Assembly: GCA_038213005.1 (NCBI GenBank) | Contig: JBBQTU010000195.1 | Coordinates: 1-7,914 of the forward strand | Reading direction: 5' to 3' | DNA from: JBBQTU01 sp038213005 | GTDB lineage: Bacteria; Planctomycetota; Phycisphaerae; Tepidisphaerales; Tepidisphaeraceae | DNA: 7,914 bases | Part shown: in pieces, positions 1-5,719 of the stretch | Numbering within the stretch: position 1 is the first letter of the stretch | How the letters are laid out: each line of letters starts with the position of its first letter | Position numbers and translations under genes: made by a program | Notes under the pieces: generated by a model | What the model saw: only the letters and a program-made list of their open reading frames with translations | Databases searched by the model: none | What the model was told of the DNA's origin: nothing

Positions 1-2
1 TC

Positions 3-530
3 TTCACCTGCCCGAGCGGTTCTGAGTCGAAGGATCCGCTGTCTGGTGGTAACGTCAGCCTTGGCGACATCACCATGCATGCGAACTTCACGGACATCAC
101 CAACAACCTGAGCTTCGGTTTTGCTCCTCCGAGCACGAATGTCGGTGGTCTGGGCCTTGGTTATCGCATGACCACTGCTCTGAGTTCTGACTTCGCGATC
201 GCGGCTGACCGCTATCAGGGCAGGGATTCGGGCGGCGCTCCGAACACCGACACGAACACGACCCCTGCCAATCAGCAGAAGATGAACTCGGCCAACCATG
301 GTAAGGATGGCCAGAACGTCATGTACGCTGATGCGCACGTCAGCTTCGAGCAGCGTTGCTTCGTCGGCGTCAACAAGAACAACATCTTCTTCGCTGACTC
401 CGGCAGTCCCACTGCTGCTGCACCGACGAACTTCGACACCCGTGTGTACAGCAATACGGCAACCGGTAGCGCCCAGCTTCCTGTGAACGGGGACGACACC
501 GTCCTGGTTCCTTGGGCAGCCAACAACTAA
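3..530 (+). CDS. C-terminal part of a DUF1559/prepilin-like (H-X-DG type) protein, 5' end outside the window
   Basis: The frame is open from base 3, with no start needed inside the window, so this is the last 175 residues of a longer protein; the first in-frame ATG (75) is probably internal. The piece begins FTCPSG, matching the 'CPS' segment usual in planctomycete DUF1559/type II secretion G-like proteins. It continues with an aromatic-rich stretch (NLSFGF), an ADR segment, and then NSANHGKDGQNVMYADAHVSF, close to the family's NH..GQNVLYADGHV ending. The family normally shows H-X9-DG; here the spacing and residues read H-X10-DA. The tail FVGVNKNNIFF...DDTVLVPW resembles Phycisphaerae members. 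Such proteins are expected to have an N-terminal prepilin cleavage/methylation helix and to be exported as pseudopilins; that part is not visible. The gene is on the opposite strand to the phage-like cassette, has its own terminator, and is best read as a host gene. The family call is fairly secure; its exact role is unknown. Confidence 0.8.
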   Translation, partial: FTCPSGSESKDPLSGGNVSLGDITMHANFTDITNNLSFGFAPPSTNVGGLGLGYRMTTALSSDFAIAADRYQGRDSGGAPNTDTNTTPANQQKMNSANHGKDGQNVMYADAHVSFEQRCFVGVNKNNIFFADSGSPTAAAPTNFDTRVYSNTATGSAQLPVNGDDTVLVPWAANN

Positions 531-563
531 TCTTCGCGATCTCGCGTAGAAAAGTCTGAAACG

Positions 564-601
564 CACAACCCGTCCCGCAAGGGGCGGGTTGTGTGCGTTT
601 T
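564..601 (+). terminator. Intrinsic terminator of the prepilin-like gene
   Basis: A 13-bp stem (564-576 with 581-593, one G-T pair) is closed by a GCAA tetraloop of the GNRA type. It is followed by TGCGTTTT. The stem begins 33 bases after the stop codon at 528-530. The outer bases ACG/CGT can extend the stem past a two-base bulge. The T run is short, and part of it belongs to the extended stem. Confidence 0.8.
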
Positions 602-721
602 GGGGATTGCCCAAGCGAGCGGCCCAACTCGCGCGACATCGAACGCCGCTGGAGACGCAGAAGGATTGGCTGATGGGGTCGCGAGAGCGGATTGGTTGGT
701 CGAGGGTTTGTGCGCGGGGGA

Positions 722-783
722 CGAAATGGGCTGCCGAGGCGGCTGGCCCCACGGTGGGGCGGCCGCCTCGGCAGCCCATTTCG
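722..783. repeat. Long hairpin at the convergent end of the terminase gene
   Basis: The arms at 722-743 and 762-783 are perfect inverted copies of 22 bp. Between them a second small stem (746-751 with 755-760) caps the structure. There is no T run on the plus side. On the minus strand the stem begins 35 bases after the terminase stop codon, so it may stop transcription or protect the 3' end of the cassette mRNA. It could also be a mobile palindromic repeat. The rest of the gap (602-817) shows nothing I can support as a gene. Confidence 0.75.
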
Positions 784-817
784 CGCGAAGACCAGGACGG
801 CTGGAAACCAGAGGCGT

Positions 818-2308
818 TCAGTAGCACCCATGTTTCGTTTCTCCGCCGGTTCGGTTGGTCAGGAAGTAGCGCAGCGCGTCTGCGGCGTGGTCGTTGACCC
901 CGTCCTTCAGCGGGTTCTCGTCGCGGGGGTGGGCGTAGCGGTAGTTGATCATGGATCTGATCAGCGTGTGGCAGCGCGGGTGGATGTAGAGAGTGGGCTC
1001 GCCGATGGCCGGGGCGAGGGCGGCGTGCATGATCTCCAGGCCATCGTGGATTCCGAAGTGGCGCTCGCGGACTTCGTGCCCGGCCTCGCGGAGCAGGCGG
1101 ACATGGGACGTCGCCGTCTGGCCGTTGCATTGTTTGCCGGAGGGGTCCACTCCCAGGAAACGGGGCAGCGGCCAGGGGCGGCTTTTCATTTCGATGATGT
1201 GCGATTCCATGATGCGGGTGGACTGGACGTATTCGTCGACGACGAAGCAGTAGCCCAGGCGGTCGAACTGGACCCAGAGGCAGACGAAAGGGTTGGCGAA
1301 GCCGAAGTCGATGCCGCAGCCCCAGGCGCCATCGCGGGCGGGCCAGGCGTCTCCCCAGGGCGGGGTGACGCGGACGTGGACATCCGGGTTGAACTCGGCG
1401 AAGACGGCGGCCTTTCGCGAGGGGCGCAGGCAGAGCATCTCGGATTCCCAGCTCTGTTTGCTGACGCGGTGCTTCATGGTCAGTGCGTCTTCGATCTTGA
1501 AGAATCCGGCGGCATGGGTCTTGGCGCGGCCCTGGCATTCGGGATGCAGGGCGCAGGCGACACACTCACGCTCGGGCGGGCAGTGCTCCAGCACATCGAG
1601 CAGGCACCACTTGATGACGGTGGCGCGACGCTGCTCGGCAGAGGTGATGATCTCCTGCATCAGCCCAAAGGGCTCGTGAAGCGTGGAGAGGGCTTCGATG
1701 GTAGCGGGGATGTCCTGCTTCTCCTGCGTGCAGTCGTCGGGCAGAGTGATCTCGCTTGCGGATTTGGAACGGGTGGTGAGCTGGGCGGCTTCCCAGATAT
1801 CGGGCTTGAATAGTTCGACCTCATCACAGCGGAGCTTCTGGACGCGCAGACCGCGGACGGCGCGCTGCGACTGCGTGAGCACGGCGGCGGTCGACCCATT
1901 CTTGAGCGTGAGGTGCCGGGCGCGGTCCTTGCCGGCCAGCAGATCCTGGGCGACCTTGTAGATCATGGGGTTGAGCTGCTCCCACATGCGCAGGCTCTGC
2001 TCGAGTGAGCCGCCGAGGATGCGGATGCTGCAACCGGGCTTGTGGAGCAGATCCAGGAGCGTGGCGATGGCGCCCAGCGTGGTCTTGCCGCCGCCGCGTG
2101 GGGCCCAGACGACCAGGTCCCTGGGCTCGCGGTAAGCGGCCCAGAGATAGTCAAAGGGGGCCTTGTGGTCGGGGCAGACCGACTTCGTCGGGATCGAGAG
2201 ACCCAGGTGGTATCGGATCCAGTTGTGCAGCGCCGCGGGCGTGCGGCAGGGCGTCAGCAGGTCCGGCAGCTCGAGCGTGGACGGGGTGATGGCGGATGAG
2301 TTGGTCAT
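818..2308 (-). CDS. Phage terminase large subunit (ATPase and nuclease)
   Basis: This 496-residue protein is the motor that cuts concatemeric DNA and drives it through the portal into the capsid. The N-terminal ATPase has a Walker A motif APRGGGKT (69-76) and a Walker B-like stretch KLRCDEVE (158-165, acidic D162/E163). A cysteine group follows (C243, C249, C252, C258; C-X5-C-X2-C-X5-C), probably a small zinc-binding insert between the domains. The C-terminal RNase H-like nuclease shows GIDFGFANP (332-340, D334), GVDPSG (386-391, D388) and NDHAADALRY (472-481, D473/D477), the three acidic positions expected for metal binding. Length is normal for the family. The ATG at 2308 has GAGGAAGG just upstream, with short spacing. 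It is the last gene of the minus-strand series, whereas in most tailed phages it precedes the portal. Product call is strong; no named phage homologue is claimed. Confidence 0.93.
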   Translation of the reverse strand: MTNSSAITPSTLELPDLLTPCRTPAALHNWIRYHLGLSIPTKSVCPDHKAPFDYLWAAYREPRDLVVWAPRGGGKTTLGAIATLLDLLHKPGCSIRILGGSLEQSLRMWEQLNPMIYKVAQDLLAGKDRARHLTLKNGSTAAVLTQSQRAVRGLRVQKLRCDEVELFKPDIWEAAQLTTRSKSASEITLPDDCTQEKQDIPATIEALSTLHEPFGLMQEIITSAEQRRATVIKWCLLDVLEHCPPERECVACALHPECQGRAKTHAAGFFKIEDALTMKHRVSKQSWESEMLCLRPSRKAAVFAEFNPDVHVRVTPPWGDAWPARDGAWGCGIDFGFANPFVCLWVQFDRLGYCFVVDEYVQSTRIMESHIIEMKSRPWPLPRFLGVDPSGKQCNGQTATSHVRLLREAGHEVRERHFGIHDGLEIMHAALAPAIGEPTLYIHPRCHTLIRSMINYRYAHPRDENPLKDGVNDHAADALRYFLTNRTGGETKHGCY

Positions 2309-2367
2309 TGGCCTTCCTCGTTGATTGGCACAGAGTTCCTGGCGTGTCAGAGATGGTCGGGTTCCGA

Positions 2368-2569
2368 TTTACCACGACGCAACGACGTAACGACGGAAGA
2401 GGGATGAAACGCGAAGGCGCGAAGGGCGCGAAGACAGACGCGAAGAATACAACAGGACCGATGTTTTCTTCGCGTTTACTTCGCGTTCTTTGCGCCTTCG
2501 CGGTTGGTCTTTGTTGTCTTCCGTCGTTGCGTCGTTGCGTCCCGCCGCGGCGGGCAAGCTGTGGTGAAA
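2368..2569. repeat. Nested inverted repeat A (TTTCACCACAGCTTGCCC family, long form)
   Basis: This element fills most of the 2309-2588 gap. The outer arms 2376-2399 and 2518-2541 pair over 24 bp with one mismatch and consist of tandem ACGCAACGACG-like units. The inner arms 2410-2446 and 2467-2502 pair imperfectly and consist of repeated GCGAAGGC-like units. The right end carries the family end module (2541-2569, CCCGCCGCGG then CAAGCTGTGGTGAAA). The left end keeps only TTTACCAC, so the matching AGCTTGCCCGCCGCGGCGGG block is missing there. The same module appears complete at 3946-4063 and alone at 5656-5697. No protein is encoded. Confidence 0.8.
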
Positions 2570-2588
2570 GTGACAACCAGATACGTGT

Positions 2589-2849
2589 TTACGCGCCCAT
2601 TACGCGGCTCAGCAGCTTGTCGAGCAGTTGCGTGGCGAGCTGCTGGAGGTAGTCGGCCGACTGGCCGAGCAGTTGGGCCTTGGCGAGGGCGGCCTGGTAG
2701 TCGGGGTCGCGATCGAGTTGGCGCTGGGCCTCTTCGATGAGCAGGTTGCGGTCGATGACGGCCGCCAGCCGCGGGTGGTTGGTCTGGAACTGCTCCCAGT
2801 TGGCGTCGATGGCGGTTTCGATGAGTTTTCGGAGGTCCTGGGTTTGCAT
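2589..2849 (-). CDS. Small helical protein of unknown function upstream of the terminase
   Basis: This 86-residue protein is not one I recognise. It is acidic/amphipathic and almost certainly all-helical (QTQDLRKLIETAID at the start; EEAQRQLDRDPDYQAALAKAQ and ADYLQQLATQLLDKLL later), with no cysteines, signal peptide or membrane segment. The ATG at 2849 has AAAGGAC eight bases upstream. It is the gene immediately before the terminase, though a 280-base repeat-filled gap lies between them. Position makes a small terminase subunit a possible reading, but it is shorter than most and shows no clear helix-turn-helix. A minor structural or adaptor protein is equally possible. Its reality as a gene rests on the ribosome binding site, strand agreement and normal composition. 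Confidence 0.75.
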   Translation of the reverse strand: MQTQDLRKLIETAIDANWEQFQTNHPRLAAVIDRNLLIEEAQRQLDRDPDYQAALAKAQLLGQSADYLQQLATQLLDKLLSRVMGA

Positions 2850-2890
2850 GATGCGGGTCCTTTGTGGTTGGAGTTGGTGGTTGCGGCTGT

Positions 2891-3020
2891 GTCGCCCTTT
2901 CAGGGCTCTGTTTTTCTGATCGGTTCAACCCAGGGCGTTGCCCTGGGCTTACGAATGTCGCCCCGTTGGGGCTGAGGAAAGCGGGGCGCCTAACCGGGGG
3001 ACTTACGTCCCCCGCTCGCC
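2891..3020. repeat. Four-hairpin intergenic repeat
   Basis: Four short perfect stems follow one another in the gap between the 86-residue gene and the lipoprotein gene: 2894-2898/2902-2906 (GCCCT, loop TTC), 2929-2936/2940-2947 (CCCAGGGC, loop GTT), 2960-2964/2968-2972 (GCCCC, loop GTT) and 2995-3002/3007-3014 (CGGGGGAC, loop TTAC). On the minus strand it contains AGCCCTGAAAGGGCGAC, AGCCCCAACGGGGCGACA and AGCCCAGGGC-type segments. From general knowledge, these resemble dispersed repeats seen in planctomycete genomes. It has no coding potential I would trust. Confidence 0.75.
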
Positions 3021-3037
3021 GGGCAGCGATACGGTTG

Positions 3038-3463
3038 TCAGTTGCGTTTGAGCAGTGTTGCCCAGCGGGTTTCGGTTTCGGCGAGGAGCTGGATCTGGGT
3101 CAGGGCCTGGTCGATGGCGGCGAGATTGGCGGCCGACGCGGCATCGGACTGATCGATGGCAGCGCGCTGGGCGACCAGGGCGTCGATGGCGGTGACGTAG
3201 GCCTTGCGGTGGACGATGACCCAGTCGGGATCGAGGGAAGCGCGGGCGCGGACGTCATCGTCGAAGGCCTGGTCGAGCATCTGGCGTTTGAAGTCCAGTT
3301 GCTGGTGGACGGTGGCCTGGCGCTGGTCCTGCGCCTGGCGGACAAGCGTCACGCCTTCACGGGCTTGGCCGGCCAGATCACGCTGGACGGCGGCGTAAGG
3401 GAGGCAGCCGCCTGCGGCGACGGCCAGACCGGCGAGCGTTGTCAGTTTCAGTTTCGTAAACAT
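3038..3463 (-). CDS. Small lipoprotein with helical domain
   Basis: This 141-residue protein starts with a lipoprotein signal: basic MFTKLKL, hydrophobic TTLAGLAVA, then AAGGC with the lipidated cysteine at 20. The mature part is helical and rich in A, Q, R and D, and likely forms a coiled coil (about 25-70 and 95-135), with a short WVIVHRKAYV stretch between. It should be exported and anchored in a membrane facing the periplasm. The ATG at 3463 has AAAGGAG seven bases upstream. A much longer in-frame reading (from 4093) would run through two hairpin repeats and the whole preceding gene, so it is rejected. Lying beside a membrane coiled-coil gene in a phage head cassette, it could be an outer-membrane spanin-like lysis partner. 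That is only an inference: it is longer than typical Rz1-type spanins, and no lysin is in view. Confidence 0.8.
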   Translation of the reverse strand: MFTKLKLTTLAGLAVAAGGCLPYAAVQRDLAGQAREGVTLVRQAQDQRQATVHQQLDFKRQMLDQAFDDDVRARASLDPDWVIVHRKAYVTAIDALVAQRAAIDQSDAASAANLAAIDQALTQIQLLAETETRWATLLKRN

Positions 3464-3497
3464 CGCGAACTCCTTTCGGTTTGGACTAGAAGCTTCC

Positions 3498-3588
3498 ACC
3501 ACGGAGTCGCACGGAGGATCACGGAGGAAGAAACCAATACGAGGTTCTGTTCTGCGTGCCTCCGTGTTACTCCGTGCGACTCCGTGGT
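3498..3588. repeat. Inverted repeat D (CACGGAGTCGCACGGAGG type)
   Basis: The arms at 3498-3527 and 3559-3588 pair over 28 of 30 positions, around a loop of about 31 bases. Each arm is built from repeats of an ACGGAG(T/G) unit. It lies between the lipoprotein gene and the membrane coiled-coil gene. It is unrelated in sequence to the TTTCACCACAGC family but follows the same plan: a short unit repeated within each arm of a palindrome. Confidence 0.8.
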
Positions 3589-3618
3589 TCACCGCTTGTT
3601 GGTGCGACCAGCGCCCCG

Positions 3619-3906
3619 TCACGCGGCGGCGCGGGGGTGCTCGAGGGTTGCCAAGACGCGCTCCTGGGCGTCGCAGAGGCGCGTGAGGGCCTGGGTGTTC
3701 TCGCGGACCAGGGTGATGATCTGGTCGAGTTGGACGCGGTCGGACTGGATGCGGGCGTGGGCTTCGTCGAGCTGCTGCTCGCGCTGTCGGCTGGTGCGAC
3801 GCTCCCACAGCCACATGGCACCCATGACGCCGGCCGAACCGATGCCGGTGAGATCGGGCAACGTGGTTGTCGTGACGGCCTGGGCGAGAGTCGTGAGGAT
3901 GGACAT
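3619..3906 (-). CDS. Short membrane-anchored coiled-coil protein, holin- or spanin-like
   Basis: This 95-residue protein is of unknown family. Residues about 15-34 (TLPDLTGIGSAGVMGAMWLW) form one moderately hydrophobic, probable membrane segment. It is followed by ERR and a long charged heptad-like helix (about 36-88), then an alanine-rich end. This plan (one N-terminal membrane helix, then a coiled coil) is shared by inner-membrane spanins and some small phage membrane proteins. Classical holins have more hydrophobic segments. The ATG at 3906 has AAAGGAA eight bases upstream. It follows the capsid gene after a hairpin-filled gap and precedes the lipoprotein gene. The pair may act together at the envelope, but no partner contact can be read from sequence. 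Confidence 0.75.
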   Translation of the reverse strand: MSILTTLAQAVTTTTLPDLTGIGSAGVMGAMWLWERRTSRQREQQLDEAHARIQSDRVQLDQIITLVRENTQALTRLCDAQERVLATLEHPRAAA

Positions 3907-3945
3907 GTTCGATTCCTTTCTTGATCAAAGGTTTCTGGGACTCAG

Positions 3946-4063
3946 TTTCACCACAGCTTGCCCGCCGCGGCGGGACGGAACGACGCAACGACGAATAGGC
4001 AACATTCGTCGTTGCCGTCGTTCCGTTGTTGCGTCCCGCCGCGGCGGGCAAGCTGTGGTGAAA
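3946..4063. repeat. Nested inverted repeat B (complete copy of the TTTCACCACAGC family)
   Basis: The outer arms 3946-3976 and 4033-4063 are perfect inverted copies over 31 bp. They run from TTTCACCACAGCTTGCCC into CGCCGCGGCGGGAC, and the CCGCCGCGGCGG core is itself palindromic. The inner arms 3986-3996 and 4004-4014 (11 bp, CAACGACGAAT) close on a 7-base loop. The whole 118-base unit could fold into one long stem. It lies directly downstream of the capsid gene, whose stop codon is 26 bases away on the minus strand. It has no T run typical of an intrinsic terminator. Confidence 0.85.
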
Positions 4064-4089
4064 TCTGAGAGCCAGTTGCGCTGCCTGCG

Positions 4090-5247
4090 TCACACCGTCA
4101 GCCCGCGGATGATGCCGTGGGCGTTCTCGTTGCGGAGTTCCAGGGTGTATTCGCCGACGAGCTGGCCGGTCTCACGGTCGCCGACGGCGGCCAGGGGGCG
4201 ATACTGGAAGCTTCGCCCAGCGAGCGGGAGCACGTCGATGCGCGTGGAATCCAGCAGGACTACCGCGTCGGCCGGCACGTAGCGACTCAGCACGATGCGG
4301 CAGAGCCCGAAGTCGCTCTCGTAGAGGCTGACCAGGTCTCGGAAGGTCTGGTCGGCCGGGGCGAAGTGCCGGTTGGCGCCGATGAAGCCGTTGATCAGTC
4401 GCTTCTGGGATGCCCCGACGAGGATGGTGTCGATCCGCGAGGCGGAGTTTTCCCAGATCTGACGCAGAGCGGCGTTGAGGTGCGCCTCGGTCAGCGACAG
4501 GTCGGCCGGCATGCCGCCGACGCCGGCGTTGAAGCGGTTGGTGCTGAGCATCGACAGCAGCCCGCCCATGGTTCGGCGGGCGGTGACGCCGCCCTGCGGG
4601 CTCGCCAGCGGAGCCCGGCCGTTGATGATGGTGTTCTCCAGGTCGCGGAGCAGCTCGCGCAGACGCTGCTGCTTCTGGTACGCCATCTCATCGGCGATGC
4701 CAAGCTGGCGGACGGCCAGTTCGGAGCCGGAGACCTCGACGGTTGCCGAGAAGATCTGCGTGTAGTTCTGCCGGCGGCTTCGCGCGGTGAAGCGGGCGGA
4801 GTCGGCCGAGTCGCCTTCGAGCGCGGCGTTGCCGACGATCACCAGGTGCATGTCGCTTGCCAGCGAGACTTTGGTGGTTCCGCCGTGGCCACGCAGGACG
4901 GTGATCTGCCCGGTGGACGGGCTGGTGGAGCTGACGAGCATCATCTCGGCGGCCTCGTCGATGCGGACCTGATCGCCGGTGCGGAAGCGGTCGGCGTGGG
5001 CGACGTGGAAGCTGACCGCGTTGGTCGGGTCGGCGATGGCGTCGTCGTCGATGACGTCGTGGTTGGGGGTAAGCTCATCCTCCAGCCACTCGTGGATGGT
5101 GGACCGGGCCTCGCGGGCGGGATCGCCCAGCAGGTCCAGCAGCGGGGTCTCGTGAGGCGAGACGATCGATACGAGGTCAGCGACATCCTCGGCGATTTCG
5201 GGGAGGGTGGCGCCGGCGCTATACGTAGCCTTTCCAGTGAAAGCCAT
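4090..5247 (-). CDS. Major capsid protein, SU10-like (DUF5309 family)
   Basis: This 385-residue protein should form the icosahedral shell (HK97 fold). Family signs: N-terminal DLVSIVSPHETPLLDLLG (24-41) and HEWLEDEL (52-59), the P-domain-like centre QIFSATVEVSGSELAVRQLGIADEMAYQ (164-191), the helix LRELLRDLENTIINGRAP (196-213), and the C-terminal IVLSRYVPADAVVLLDSTRIDVLPLAGR region (318-345). These agree with the SU10 major capsid family in order and length. The start at 5247 is chosen because AAAAGGAGCC lies just upstream. An upstream start at 5337 would translate hairpin repeat 5298-5362 and has no comparable site. An encapsulin is unlikely, given the portal and terminase in the same series. 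No maturation protease is recognised, so the shell may mature without cleavage or use a protease encoded elsewhere. Confidence 0.88.
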   Translation of the reverse strand: MAFTGKATYSAGATLPEIAEDVADLVSIVSPHETPLLDLLGDPAREARSTIHEWLEDELTPNHDVIDDDAIADPTNAVSFHVAHADRFRTGDQVRIDEAAEMMLVSSTSPSTGQITVLRGHGGTTKVSLASDMHLVIVGNAALEGDSADSARFTARSRRQNYTQIFSATVEVSGSELAVRQLGIADEMAYQKQQRLRELLRDLENTIINGRAPLASPQGGVTARRTMGGLLSMLSTNRFNAGVGGMPADLSLTEAHLNAALRQIWENSASRIDTILVGASQKRLINGFIGANRHFAPADQTFRDLVSLYESDFGLCRIVLSRYVPADAVVLLDSTRIDVLPLAGRSFQYRPLAAVGDRETGQLVGEYTLELRNENAHGIIRGLTV

Positions 5248-5297
5248 GACAGGCTCCTTTTTCTGCCGATTGCGCTTGGGACAAGTGAATAAGCCCT

Positions 5298-5362
5298 GGG
5301 TCTTCGCCGTTGCCCGGCGCGGAAATCCGCGCGGCAATCGGCGGGGGCAACGGCGAAGACCC
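5298..5362. repeat. Inverted repeat E upstream of the capsid gene
   Basis: The arms 5298-5315 and 5345-5362 are perfect inverted copies over 18 bp (GGGTCTTCGCCGTTGCCC). A second perfect stem (5317-5322 with 5327-5332, GCGCGG) sits inside. It lies between the proline-rich gene and the capsid gene, about 50 bases upstream of the capsid start on the minus strand. In the mRNA it would form a stable 5' structure that leaves the ribosome binding site free. The opposite reading, a terminator, lacks a T run. Confidence 0.8.
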
Positions 5363-5379
5363 GGAGCGACAATGTCAGA

Positions 5380-5616
5380 TCAGCCGACGATGGATCGGCG
5401 GGCCCGCTGGAAGAGCAGGCAGTCTTTGAAGCTGCCGGACTTGCGGGCTTGCTCGGCCAGGCGATTGAGTTGGTCACGCGCGTCGGGCGGTCGGCTTTCA
5501 GGCGCGGCCGGAGGCGGCGGGGCCTGGATGACAGGCGCGACCGGCGGCGGCGCTGCGACGGGCGAGGCGGTTGGGGTTGGGTCAGTCGTTACGGGGGTAT
5601 CGGTGATGGGGTCCAT
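5380..5616 (-). CDS. Small proline-rich protein between portal and capsid genes
   Basis: This 78-residue protein has no family I recognise. Residues 1-45 are almost entirely P, A, T, V and D with short PPP and PPPP runs, so this part is disordered. Residues 46-78 (DARDQLNRLAEQARKS, then GSFKDCLLFQRARRSIVG) are basic and probably helical. The ATG at 5616 has a very good AAAGGAG site eight bases upstream, and the gene agrees in strand with its neighbours. The slot between portal and capsid is where tailed phages usually encode a scaffold or protease. This protein is small for a scaffold and has no protease motif. A short capsid-binding adaptor is a guess from position only. Confidence 0.72.
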   Translation of the reverse strand: MDPITDTPVTTDPTPTASPVAAPPPVAPVIQAPPPPAAPESRPPDARDQLNRLAEQARKSGSFKDCLLFQRARRSIVG

Positions 5617-5655
5617 GGGGGTCTCCTTTCAAAATAGAGGTCATTGAGATTCAGA

Positions 5656-5697
5656 TTCACCACAGCTTGCCCGCCGCGGTGGGCAAGCTGTGGTGAA
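5656..5697. repeat. Short inverted repeat C (TTTCACCACAGC family, end module only)
   Basis: The arms 5656-5672 and 5681-5697 are perfect over 17 bp (TTCACCACAGCTTGCCC), with the 8-base loop GCCGCGGT. The sequence equals the two end modules of copy B (3946-4063) joined directly, with the inner CAACGACG part absent. It sits in the 103-base gap between portal and proline-rich genes. Confidence 0.85.
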
Positions 5698-5719
5698 ACG
5701 GAGTAGCAGGAACATTGAG

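Noticed and set aside
692..1813. Open frame of 373 codons on the plus strand
   Set aside because: It lies antisense to the terminase over most of its length, starts inside the hairpin region, has a composition typical of an antisense shadow in GC-rich DNA, and has no convincing ribosome site.
3946..4063. Intrinsic terminator after the capsid gene
   Set aside because: The stem is long and strong, but no T run follows on the minus strand and four more cassette genes lie downstream; a partial stop remains possible but is not shown.
3038..4093. 351-codon minus-strand reading as one protein
   Set aside because: Only the last 141 codons form a protein with a lipoprotein signal and ribosome site. 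The upstream part translates hairpin repeats B and D and a different frame of the membrane coiled-coil gene.
2864..4282. Open frame of 472 codons on the plus strand
   Set aside because: It runs antisense through two small genes and three hairpin repeats and into the capsid gene, which no real protein would be expected to do.
4090..5247. Encapsulin-type shell protein
   Set aside because: The sequence fits the SU10 capsid family, and the portal and terminase in the same series indicate a DNA-packaging head.
4117..5292. Open frame of 391 codons on the plus strand
   Set aside because: It is antisense to nearly the whole capsid gene, whose family match is clear. The translation is low-complexity V/G/D/A-rich shadow sequence.
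2368..5697. CRISPR-like array, because similar repeats recur
   Set aside because: The copies are far apart, palindromic, unequal in length and separated by genes; there are no regular spacers.
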